Source: Neptuniibacter sp. (GTDB taxonomy: Bacteria; Pseudomonadota; Gammaproteobacteria; Pseudomonadales; Balneatricaceae). Taken from it: a stretch of 9,244 nucleotides of DNA. A program made the position numbers and the translations under genes. The stretch's first letter is position 1; every line of letters starts with the position of its first letter. A model generated the notes under the pieces. That model searched no databases and had not been told where the DNA came from. It saw nothing but the letters and a program-made list of their open reading frames with translations. Where the stretch lies: positions 1-9,244 of the forward strand of contig JASBRM010000082.1 in assembly GCA_030149405.1 (NCBI GenBank). The letters run 5' to 3'. Shown here piece after piece: positions 1 through 6,160 of this stretch.

Positions 1-708
1 AAATTCAGTGGTTTTATCTTTAAGATACAAGCCAATATGGACCCTAAACACCGTGACCGTATTGCTTTCATGCGAATCTGTTCCGGTAAGTACAGCAAAG
101 GCATGAAGATGCGTCATGCACGTATCAAAAAGGATGTGAAAATTGCCGATGCGGTAACCTTTATCGCAGGGGATCGTGAGAACGTAGAGGAAGCTTGGTC
201 TGGAGATATCATCGGTTTGCATAACCACGGTACGATCCAGATTGGCGATACATTTACTGCTGGTGAAGATCTTAAATTTACCGGTATTCCTCACTTCGCG
301 CCGGAAATGTTCCGTCGTGTACGTCCGCTTGACCCTCTGAAAATGAAGCAGCTACAGAAAGGTTTGCAGCAGCTATCGGAAGAGGGTGCAGTGCAGTTGT
401 TCCAGCCGTTAAAGAACAATGATCTGATTCTGGGTGCGGTAGGTCAGCTGCAGTTTGATGTGGTTGTATTCCGTTTGAAAGATGAATACAAAGTTGAGTG
501 TAAGTACGAGCCTATCAGTGTCCAGACTGCGCGTTGGGCTGAGTGTGATGATGACAAAATGCTGTCTGATTTCCAGAAAAAGAATCATGACAACCTTGCA
601 ATCGATGGCAGTGGTTTGCTGACTTATCTTGCACCCACGCGCGTTAATCTGAGTCTGGCTGAAGAACGTTGGCCTGAAGTTGCTTTCCGAGCTACCCGTG
701 AGCATTAA
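1..708 (+). CDS. prfC: Peptide chain release factor 3 (RF3), C-terminal part, 5'-truncated by window edge
   Basis: RF3 is the cytoplasmic translational GTPase that recycles RF1/RF2 from the ribosome after termination. The open frame extends to base 1 (it reads [12 protein letters not shown] before the first visible Met at 37), so the start, GTPase domain and nucleotide-binding motifs lie off the left edge. What remains, about 235 residues, is domains II and III, recognisable by [76 protein letters not shown] and the C-terminal TREH. These match E. coli RF3 closely and in order, including its extreme C-terminus, so the 3' end is intact. The stop is TAA at 706-708. A terminator hairpin begins 8 bases later, so prfC is probably the last gene of its own transcript. 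No frameshift is seen. Confidence 0.97.
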   Translation, partial: KFSGFIFKIQANMDPKHRDRIAFMRICSGKYSKGMKMRHARIKKDVKIADAVTFIAGDRENVEEAWSGDIIGLHNHGTIQIGDTFTAGEDLKFTGIPHFAPEMFRRVRPLDPLKMKQLQKGLQQLSEEGAVQLFQPLKNNDLILGAVGQLQFDVVVFRLKDEYKVECKYEPISVQTARWAECDDDKMLSDFQKKNHDNLAIDGSGLLTYLAPTRVNLSLAEERWPEVAFRATREH

Positions 709-715
709 TTAATTT

Positions 716-750
716 AAGCTGCAGGCTGTCAGGCTTGCAGCTTTTCTTTC
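716..750 (+). terminator. Intrinsic terminator after prfC
   Basis: Left arm AAGCTGCAGGC (716-726) pairs with GCTTGCAGCTT (733-743) through 11 pairs including one G-T wobble, with a 6-base loop. The stem is followed by a T-rich tail, TTCTTTC. It sits 8 bases past the prfC stop and upstream of tatD. The U-tract is interrupted by a C, so termination may be incomplete. The right arm can also pair with a second AAGCTGCA at 759-766 (see findings). Confidence 0.7.
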
Positions 751-770
751 CTGCTCTTAAGCTGCATTAC

Positions 771-1541
771 ATGCAACTTATCGATACCCACTGCCATTTA
801 GATTTTCCGGTCTTTGATATTGACCTTCAAAGTGTCTTATCAGAGGCGCATTCTGTTGGTGTGGATCAGTTTATTGTCCCTGGTGTTGTCGCTGAAAAGT
901 GGGGACATCTCTTAAAAGTGACGGGTGCAAATCATGGAATGCATCCGGCTTTAGGGTTGCACCCCTGCTTCATGAAGCACCATAAAAGCGCTGATATAGA
1001 ACGGTTGGAGAGTTTGCTTCAATGTGAATCTGCTTGTGCCGTTGGTGAGATCGGTCTTGATCTGTTCATACCGGATGCGGATCTTGAGCAGCAATTAGCT
1101 TTTCTAAGACCTCAGTTGGAGCTGGCAAGCCAATATGGTTTGCCTTTAATTCTGCATGTTAGAAAAGCCCATGACCAGATGCTTAAAGAGCTAAGGCGTT
1201 TGCAGCTTGAGGCGGGTGGGGTTGTGCATGCATTTTCTGGCAGCGAACAGCAGGCTGAGCAATATTTAAAGTTAGGATATAAGCTGGGTATTGGTGGAAC
1301 TGTCACCTATGATCGAGCTAAAAAACTGCACCGTATTGTTAAAAACAATCCGTTGGAAAGCTTTGTGCTGGAAACGGACTCACCCGATATCCCCTTATCG
1401 GCTTATCGTGGGGAGAGAAATGTGCCAGCAAGAGCTGCTGAAGTGGCTCAGGTAATGGCTGAGATCAGAGGGGAGGGTATTGAGCGGATAGCTGAGATGA
1501 CTACCCGCACTGCTAGAGAGCTCTTTAAGACCCTTGGTTGA
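771..1541 (+). CDS. TatD/YjjV-family metal-dependent hydrolase (deoxyribonuclease family)
   Basis: Cytoplasmic TIM-barrel metallohydrolase of the amidohydrolase superfamily; family members such as E. coli TatD, YcfH and YjjV are metal-dependent nucleases or hydrolases. The 256-residue length is normal for the family. All expected metal ligands are visible: H7 and H9 in DTHCHLDF, E93 in VGEIGLD, H129 in LILHV, H153 in VVHAFSGS and D203 in LETDSPDIPL. The ATG at 771 is chosen because the family starts directly with the M-x-x-I-D-T-H-C-H-L motif. A TTG 36 bases upstream is in frame but lies inside the prfC terminator hairpin. No good Shine-Dalgarno sequence precedes 771, and a second hairpin may cover this region. 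The gene overlaps the convergent lipoprotein gene by 17 bp at its 3' end. The sequence resembles the YjjV subgroup, but the exact subgroup and in vivo substrate are not certain. Confidence 0.93.
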   Translation: MQLIDTHCHLDFPVFDIDLQSVLSEAHSVGVDQFIVPGVVAEKWGHLLKVTGANHGMHPALGLHPCFMKHHKSADIERLESLLQCESACAVGEIGLDLFIPDADLEQQLAFLRPQLELASQYGLPLILHVRKAHDQMLKELRRLQLEAGGVVHAFSGSEQQAEQYLKLGYKLGIGGTVTYDRAKKLHRIVKNNPLESFVLETDSPDIPLSAYRGERNVPARAAEVAQVMAEIRGEGIERIAEMTTRTARELFKTLG

Positions 1542-1935
1542 ACAGATTCTGTTCGATACTGTTCAAAGTTTCCCAGACGATATTTGTTCTTTCGTTGACT
1601 GGAATACTGAAAAACCGGCCTTCGTTACCTATCGGCTGCGCTTTATAGCTGCCATCTTCAGGGTACATAATGATGCGAGCGAGTGTCACTGGATAGTTCG
1701 GGCCCGTAACCTTTTTTCCGTATGCTTCTTCAATAGGCTTAAGTTCGCTTCGTGAAGAAACGATTTTAGTCATATCCTGGCAGTTTTTGGTCTTACCCAG
1801 GCAAATGAATCGGAATTTGGTGTCGACCAAGTAGAAACTTTTGTCTGCAGGTTCACCTTTTTCAGGGATAAGGGAATTCATATCCACACATCCCGTTATG
1901 GTCAATACAGCCACCAAAAAAAGAGCGATTCGCAT
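1525..1935 (-). CDS. Small predicted lipoprotein of unknown function, downstream of fabY
   Basis: A 136-residue protein with a short hydrophobic signal peptide (MRIALFLVAVLTITGC) and a lipobox ending at C16. Residue +2 is Val, so outer-membrane sorting by Lol is expected. The mature part is about 120 residues, mixed alpha/beta in appearance, with two further cysteines (C45 and C52 in ICLGKTKNC) that could form a disulfide in the periplasm. I do not recognise the family. The start is well supported by AAGGAG seven bases before ATG on the minus strand, inside the 22-bp gap after the fabY stop. The gene is therefore probably cotranscribed with fabY as its second cistron. Its end overlaps convergent tatD by 17 bp. 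A link to fatty-acid or envelope metabolism is only an inference from position. Confidence 0.8.
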   Translation of the reverse strand: MRIALFLVAVLTITGCVDMNSLIPEKGEPADKSFYLVDTKFRFICLGKTKNCQDMTKIVSSRSELKPIEEAYGKKVTGPNYPVTLARIIMYPEDGSYKAQPIGNEGRFFSIPVNERTNIVWETLNSIEQNLFNQGS

Positions 1936-1957
1936 TTAGGTTCTCCTTGGGTATAGA

Positions 1958-3865
1958 TTAGCTGAGGTCAGAAAATGGATTTTCAACATCTAGGCTGATT
2001 GGATTGCTATAACCAGGCAGCTTAATTTCAGTTTTTGAAATACTCAGATCTTCACCCTGTAGAACATTATTATCGTAGAGGTAGATCGGTTTAGCTTCGC
2101 CTTTAAGTGATGCGTCATTGTATGCAAACGCCACTTGGCGTGTTTGCTCCAGTTTAGCCTGATAGCCTTTCATTTTCTCGCTGCCATAACGCTTTGTAAG
2201 CATTGCGGAGACAATATGAGGCGCCAGCACAGGCGCAGAGGCATTATTTCCTCCAAACCCCTTAGAGTTCAGGAAGACAGAGTCCATACCTGTGGCACCT
2301 ACCTCAATATGTTGATTACTGAGCTGCAGGTTGCTTTTATGAACATCATCGGCGAATTCTGGAGTAGTGACGATGCCTGGGATCAAGCCATATTTCCAGG
2401 TTCCTAATGAGGTGCTGAGCTGATCACCGCCCGCAGTACCCTGAGAATGGCCCAGATAGCATTTCACTGCTGAAACTGGCCAGCTATTGATACCAAAAGC
2501 TTTGGCTGTTTCATTGATAACGTGGGATTCAGTTACCCTGTTCTGAGGTGTACTGGTTCCATGCGCTTGAATAAAGCTACGTTGCTGCAATGATTCTTTG
2601 CCGAGCATTTTCTCAATCAAAGAAGCAGATTTTGCCAGGGTAATATAGTTACCAATGCCTGGTGCAGAAATAGATTTTTTATGTCCATCGGCATTTACAA
2701 ATACTTCAGGGACAGCGCCATATATCTCTGCGCCCAGTTCAATTGCCAGATCATCACTCATCAAAAGAACAAACTGACTGCTTTCACCCATAGTGAAACC
2801 ACAATTCTGACCGAATGGGCGGCAGGCCTTGCGGTAATCAGCATCTGTTAGAGTAGCAAGATTATCCAAAGCCAGTAGATCTTTGTCTTCAGCAAGAGCT
2901 CCCATTGCCCGGAAGCCTTCGATGACCTCTGGAGTGACCGGAGCGTCACTGCCACCGACTAGCACAACTTTACGGCGTCCAGAGCGTATATCATTAACGC
3001 CACTACGGAGATTGTAGAGGAAGGTTGCGCAAGCACCCAGAGCACCGCCAGTAGTGCCAACGTTACCCAAAATGTATGCATTGACGAAATCGGCAGGCAT
3101 CTGTGCATAACCAAGAGGCATCTGCTTTGAAGTTGTACGTTTACCTATGGCGGGGAACTTGGTTAGCCCACCAAAACCATAATCATCCAACTGACCAATA
3201 GAGTTGCTCGCGTATACGGCTATCTGATCTGGAGCAACTCGTTCAGTGATTTTTTCGAACGGGATGCCCGATGAAGACAGAGCATCTGATGCAGCAAATA
3301 CAGTCATCTGTAGATTTCGAGGATGATTTCTCGATTGATACAATTTCCCAGGGGTAAAGCCTGATGGCAGTTGCCCGGCAGATTGCACAGGTGCTGTTTT
3401 CATGTCTGGCAGAATTACATTCAGGTCACCGGATACTTCAATCAGGAATGTGCCAGGCGCTGTTTCCTCTATGTTCCAGTTTTCCGGGATTTTAACCGGC
3501 ATCTGGCGTTTACGTAGCTTGAAGCTGAAGCCTTCTTCGTTAGCAAGGGAGGCAGGCTTGTTGAAAACCACATTTTCAACGTCAAAACTTGATGCTTCGA
3601 TGCGGCGAATCAGGGTGCTGTTCAGAAGTTGTGGTTCAAGAGCATTAACAAGCTCTTCAGTGGAAGCAAAGTCACCTGTCTGGGTTTTGTATGTTCCGTT
3701 CTCGGATACGGCCAGTCCGGTAATAATTGCCAGATCCAGCAGTGTTTCTGTCCGTGATGGTGCATCAATTCTATCTAGAACTAAACGGCGATAGGCGTGA
3801 TGAAACGAGGCGCGTCCAGCAGGATTTATACCTCCAAAACCAACAATTACAGGTAGCTGGGACAA
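1958..3865 (-). CDS. fabY: FabY-type beta-ketoacyl-ACP synthase (initiates fatty acid synthesis)
   Basis: FabY of Pseudomonas aeruginosa (PA5174) condenses acetyl-CoA with malonyl-ACP to start fatty acid synthesis, a job done by FabH in E. coli. This 635-residue protein matches FabY in length and along its whole course: N-terminus MSQLPVIVGFGG, SAGQLPSGF, GQLDDYGFGGL, and KSISAPGIGNY. The thiolase-fold catalytic triad is complete: C279 in GACATFLYNL, H435 in QAHGTSTP and H473 in LGHSQGTAG, followed by NSKGFGGNNAS near 533-543. The ~230-residue N-terminal region and C-terminal tail are longer than in FabB/FabF, as expected for FabY. The start is TTG at 3865, supported by GAGGAG six bases upstream and by the MS(Q/R)LPVIVGFGG start known in the family. 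An out-of-frame ATG lies five bases upstream. It heads a minus-strand pair with the small lipoprotein gene. It is cytoplasmic. Whether FabH is also present in this genome cannot be seen. Confidence 0.93.
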   Translation of the reverse strand: MSQLPVIVGFGGINPAGRASFHHAYRRLVLDRIDAPSRTETLLDLAIITGLAVSENGTYKTQTGDFASTEELVNALEPQLLNSTLIRRIEASSFDVENVVFNKPASLANEEGFSFKLRKRQMPVKIPENWNIEETAPGTFLIEVSGDLNVILPDMKTAPVQSAGQLPSGFTPGKLYQSRNHPRNLQMTVFAASDALSSSGIPFEKITERVAPDQIAVYASNSIGQLDDYGFGGLTKFPAIGKRTTSKQMPLGYAQMPADFVNAYILGNVGTTGGALGACATFLYNLRSGVNDIRSGRRKVVLVGGSDAPVTPEVIEGFRAMGALAEDKDLLALDNLATLTDADYRKACRPFGQNCGFTMGESSQFVLLMSDDLAIELGAEIYGAVPEVFVNADGHKKSISAPGIGNYITLAKSASLIEKMLGKESLQQRSFIQAHGTSTPQNRVTESHVINETAKAFGINSWPVSAVKCYLGHSQGTAGGDQLSTSLGTWKYGLIPGIVTTPEFADDVHKSNLQLSNQHIEVGATGMDSVFLNSKGFGGNNASAPVLAPHIVSAMLTKRYGSEKMKGYQAKLEQTRQVAFAYNDASLKGEAKPIYLYDNNVLQGEDLSISKTEIKLPGYSNPISLDVENPFSDLS

Positions 3866-3877
3866 TTCATTCTCCTC
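3863..3877 (-). promoter_or_regulatory. Ribosome binding site and TTG start of fabY with overlapping out-of-frame ATG
   Basis: On the minus strand the order is GAGGAG (3877-3872), AATGAA, then TTG (3865-3863). Spacing to the TTG is 6 bases, which is good; spacing to the ATG at 3870-3868 is one base, which is too short. This decides for TTG. The ATG opens a 7-codon frame ending in TAA at 3849-3847, across the fabY start. Confidence 0.75.
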
Positions 3878-3961
3878 AGAGTGGATCTGGAACAGACGAC
3901 AAAAACGTATGCTGCTGCATGTTTAAGCAGCCAATTATTTTGTTCGCACTACAAAGGAGCT

Positions 3962-3990
3962 ATTTTATCGGTGTTTGTTATAGCTGACTA
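3962..3990 (-). promoter_or_regulatory. Candidate sigma-70 promoter for fabY
   Basis: Read on the minus strand, TAGTCA (3990-3985; 4 of 6 to TTGACA), a 17-base spacer, then TAAAAT (3967-3962; 5 of 6 to TATAAT). This would give a leader of roughly 90 bases. That leader contains a small GCTGCT/AGCAGC hairpin (3911-3931). Found by eye only, so tentative. Confidence 0.35.
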
Positions 3991-4018
3991 GCAGGAAAAA
4001 CTTTTTTCTACTATTTAG

Positions 4019-4042
4019 GTCAGTAAAGTTTTAGTCAGTAAA
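4019..4042. repeat. Tandem direct repeat GTCAGTAAA in the fabY-yiaD intergenic region
   Basis: GTCAGTAAA occurs at 4019-4027 and again at 4034-4042, starts 15 bp apart. A related inverted piece, CTGACTA (3984-3990), is the reverse complement of TAGTCAG (4032-4038) and overlaps the candidate fabY -35. The repeats lie upstream of both divergent genes and could be binding sites for a regulator; no factor is identified. Confidence 0.5.
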
Positions 4043-4061
4043 CGTTAAGCGAGGGGTGAGG

Positions 4062-4067
4062 TATGAT
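4062..4067 (+). promoter_or_regulatory. Possible -10 element for the yiaD-like gene
   Basis: TATGAT (5 of 6 to TATAAT) lies 29 bases before the ATG, directly after a G-rich stretch. No convincing -35 hexamer is present at 16-18 bases upstream, so an activator-dependent or alternative promoter is possible. Low confidence. Confidence 0.25.
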
Positions 4068-4096
4068 TACTACATCTTTTCGTGAAGGAGCATTTT

Positions 4097-4753
4097 ATGA
4101 AAAAGTTAGTTGCGGTTGCTATGGTAGCGGCTTTGACTGCCGGTTGTCAGACAATTGACCCTTATACCGGAGAGCAGAAAACCGGAAATGCAGCCAAGGG
4201 TGCCGGAATTGGTGCTGTTGCAGGTGCAGTTTTGGGTGCAGCGGTTTCCAGTAAGTCTGATCGTAAGAAAGGCGCTTTGACCGGGGCTTTGGTTGGTGGT
4301 GCTGTAGGTGGTGGTATTGGATACTACATGGACCAACAGGAAGCTCTGTTACGCCAGGAATTGCAGGGTACAGGTGTTCAGGTAGAAAGGATCGGTGATT
4401 CGATTCGATTAATTATGCCGGGTAACATTACGTTTGCTTTGGACTCAGATCGTATCGCTTCCAGCTTCTATCCAGTACTTGATTCTGTTACCAAGGTCTT
4501 GATTAAGTTTGATAAAACAGAGCTGAGTGTTGATGGCTTTACGGACAGTACCGGTTCGTTTGAGTATAACCAGCAGTTATCTGAGCGCCGAGCGGCACGT
4601 GTTGCAGATTATCTCGCCAGCACTGGTATCGAAAGATTGCGCATAAATGCCCGAGGTTATGGTGAGCGCTATCCAATTGCTGATAACGGTACCTCAGCAG
4701 GCCGAGCTCAAAATCGCCGTGTAGAGATTAATATCAGCGGTCGACGAAGCTAA
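4097..4753 (+). CDS. yiaD: YiaD-like OmpA-family lipoprotein with glycine-zipper domain
   Basis: A 218-residue outer-membrane lipoprotein predicted to tether the outer membrane to peptidoglycan; E. coli YiaD is the closest protein I know and was found as a suppressor of Bam-complex defects. Signal peptide 1-16 with lipobox LTAGC, lipidated at C17 and followed by Gln, so outer-membrane sorting. Residues ~35-78 form a glycine zipper (GAGIGAVAGAVLGAA, then GALVGGAVGGGIGYYMD), likely a membrane-associated helical pair. The OmpA C-terminal domain spans ~104-215 with GFTDSTGS and SERRAARVADYL. D150 and R165 sit at the 15-residue spacing of the peptidoglycan diaminopimelate-binding pair, and NRRVEI is near the end. 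ATG 4097 is chosen because AAGGAG (4085-4090) lies 6 bases upstream; the in-frame GTG at 4082 precedes this site. A monocistronic unit closed by a terminator. Confidence 0.9.
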   Translation: MKKLVAVAMVAALTAGCQTIDPYTGEQKTGNAAKGAGIGAVAGAVLGAAVSSKSDRKKGALTGALVGGAVGGGIGYYMDQQEALLRQELQGTGVQVERIGDSIRLIMPGNITFALDSDRIASSFYPVLDSVTKVLIKFDKTELSVDGFTDSTGSFEYNQQLSERRAARVADYLASTGIERLRINARGYGERYPIADNGTSAGRAQNRRVEINISGRRS

Positions 4754-4768
4754 CTACAGAACGCATTG

Positions 4769-4799
4769 AAAAAAACCACCCTGTAATGGGTGGTTTTTT
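4769..4799. terminator. Bidirectional intrinsic terminator between yiaD-like gene and flgT
   Basis: ACCACCC (4775-4781) pairs with GGGTGGT (4788-4794) around a 6-base loop. The stem is flanked by an A-run on the left and a T-run on the right, so it has a U-tract in both directions. It lies 16 bases after the yiaD-like stop and 9 bases from the flgT stop, serving both convergent genes. Confidence 0.93.
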
Positions 4800-4807
4800 A
4801 TTTAGGA

Positions 4808-6022
4808 CTAATGAGATCTTACTAAATCGCCGGGGCGAATGTTGTATTGCTGAACAGTGCCATTCAAACGGCCCGATGCAAAAGCGCCTTGTGCATCTTC
4901 GATGGTAATTGATTGGCGTGTATTGTTTAACTGAGTTTGAGCTCTCATATCAGGCGTGAAAAAAGTAGAGCGGCGATAGATTGTTAATTTATCCCCACGT
5001 TTAAGGCCTTGTGCGCTTCCGGCTGAGATCCAAACATTGGAGTCTTCTACTCGGTTGATTCTTGCTGTAAAAGGCTCGCATTGAAGTTTCTCGGCCAGAT
5101 CCTTGGCGATTTTTTGCTGAAGTTCACTTACTTTCTGACCGTAATCCTGTTTATAGAATCCCGCTCCTGTAAATCCCGTTTTGATCGTTGGGTCAAGATT
5201 CCATAACCCTGCAGTCATATAGTTTTCCTGCATCAGTAATTGACCGGTAAAGCCATCATGGACAAAAAGATCAATGCTGAAAGAGCGGAGGTGTTTTTTG
5301 CTCAGATAATCCATGCGGTTATACAGATCAATAAAGTAGTTATCTTCGGCATGAGTGCGAGGGTCAACCATCGACATATCTCGTATTACGCCTGATATAA
5401 CATAATTTACTTCCATACGGTTGATGTTGCTCAACATGCTGGTCAGCGCACCATCACTTAGGGTTGAGGTTGCAGCAATATTTGGGTCAGGATAAAGATT
5501 CATGCGGCTAGCGTTGTAGCCGTTGAGTTTATCCTTACTGTTTATTCGTTGGGTAAGCTCGGTTGCAAATGCGACAGGAGCGTCATGTAAATTACCGATT
5601 CGCGCCTGATTTATATCGACCATTGGGAAGGCTGCAACCGCAATCGACTTAATGTAACTGTTAGTCACACCGTTTTCACAACCGGTATCTATTAATACGT
5701 CGGCTTTTATGCGGATGTTGAGGATGTTGTTTATGATTTTTTCATCCAGTATTTCGATATTGCTGACCCTGCCCAGAGTACTGATCTGCATGTTATCGAT
5801 CTCCAGAATGCCATCACGTACAACCTGATTACTGGAGATATACACGGCAGCATGCATAGATGCTTGTTGAGAGGCATCTTTAATTGCCGCTTCTCTGGCG
5901 CTTTTAAGATCTCCTTGGATGATAATTGCCTGGCCTTCCGCTTCTATCACTACTGCCTGAGCGGAAACTGCAAAAAGCATCATGCTTAAAATGAAGAGAT
6001 TTCTTACAAGGCGATTAAACAT
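4808..6022 (-). CDS. flgT: Flagellar H-ring protein FlgT
   Basis: FlgT is the periplasmic protein that, in Vibrio, builds the H ring around the LP ring and is needed for assembly of the motor's MotX/MotY T ring and for a stable outer-membrane basal disk. The protein has 404 residues, about family length, with a Sec signal peptide (MFNRLVRNLF start, cleavage expected after AQA at 21-23). Three regions follow: an N domain ~24-115 (VVIEAEGQAIIIQGDLKSA, AIKDASQQA), a middle domain ~120-315 (IAVAAFPM, VNYVISGVIRDM), and a C domain ~318-404 (ARINRVEDSNVWISAG, GLKRGDKLTIY, ending RPGDLVRSH). The mature protein has only two cysteines, C115 and C315. The assignment is strengthened by divergent flgO and flgP, the same trio as in Vibrio cholerae. 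The ATG at 6022 has only a weak GGTAG Shine-Dalgarno-like sequence. Confidence 0.92.
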   Translation of the reverse strand: MFNRLVRNLFILSMMLFAVSAQAVVIEAEGQAIIIQGDLKSAREAAIKDASQQASMHAAVYISSNQVVRDGILEIDNMQISTLGRVSNIEILDEKIINNILNIRIKADVLIDTGCENGVTNSYIKSIAVAAFPMVDINQARIGNLHDAPVAFATELTQRINSKDKLNGYNASRMNLYPDPNIAATSTLSDGALTSMLSNINRMEVNYVISGVIRDMSMVDPRTHAEDNYFIDLYNRMDYLSKKHLRSFSIDLFVHDGFTGQLLMQENYMTAGLWNLDPTIKTGFTGAGFYKQDYGQKVSELQQKIAKDLAEKLQCEPFTARINRVEDSNVWISAGSAQGLKRGDKLTIYRRSTFFTPDMRAQTQLNNTRQSITIEDAQGAFASGRLNGTVQQYNIRPGDLVRSH

Positions 6023-6042
6023 ATCTGGCTACCGACCGATTA
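6016..6042 (+). promoter_or_regulatory. Candidate sigma-28 (FliA) promoter toward flgO-flgP
   Basis: TAAA (6016-6019), 15 bases, then ACCGATTA (6035-6042). The FliA consensus is TAAAGTTT-N11-GCCGATAA, which is the same 15-base distance between TAAA and the -10 box; the -10 matches 6 of 8. The -35 overlaps the first codons of flgT. Initiation would fall near 6049, about 110 bases before flgO. Flagellar gene context makes a sigma-28 site plausible, but it was found by eye. Confidence 0.4.
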
Positions 6043-6051
6043 CTCTAGGGT

Positions 6052-6102
6052 AACAGTATGTTTATTAGGGCAAGTTGTAAATGCGATGTGTAACATACTG
6101 TT
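6052..6102. repeat. Paired palindromic sites AACA-N3-TGTT forming an 11-bp perfect inverted repeat between flgT and flgO
   Basis: AACAGTATGTT (6052-6062) and AACATACTGTT (6092-6102) are perfect reverse complements of each other. Each is itself a palindrome with a 3-base centre. Their starts are 40 bp apart, about four helical turns, so both would face the same side of DNA. The pair lies just downstream of the sigma-28-like promoter in the divergent promoter region, a position typical of a repressor operator; no regulator is identified. Confidence 0.7.
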
Positions 6103-6160
6103 TGCTAAATTATGAATATGTTAGATTGTCGGACTTAAACCAGATGTTTGGAAGATCTTG

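Noticed and set aside
409..705. Minus-strand open frame opposite prfC
   Set aside because: It is a shadow of the conserved RF3 C-terminal domain with no independent coding evidence.
735..770. In-frame TTG start for tatD 12 codons upstream
   Set aside because: It lies inside the prfC terminator hairpin, and the family begins directly with the MxxIDTHCHLD motif at the ATG at 771.
1549..1566. LexA-like box from the repeated CTGTTC
   Set aside because: The CTG-N10-CAG pattern is not met, and the repeat lies within coding sequence at a convergent gene end.
3402..3794. Plus-strand open frame opposite fabY
   Set aside because: It is antisense to a clearly conserved FabY coding region, has no ribosome binding site of note and no recognisable motif.
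4082..4096. GTG start for the yiaD-like gene
   Set aside because: The Shine-Dalgarno AAGGAG (4085-4090) lies after this codon and fits ATG 4097, which also begins the signal peptide properly.
6023..6160. Sigma-54 promoter (GG-N10-GC) for flgO or flgT
   Set aside because: Checked the GG and GC pairs on both strands; none has the required 10-base spacing.
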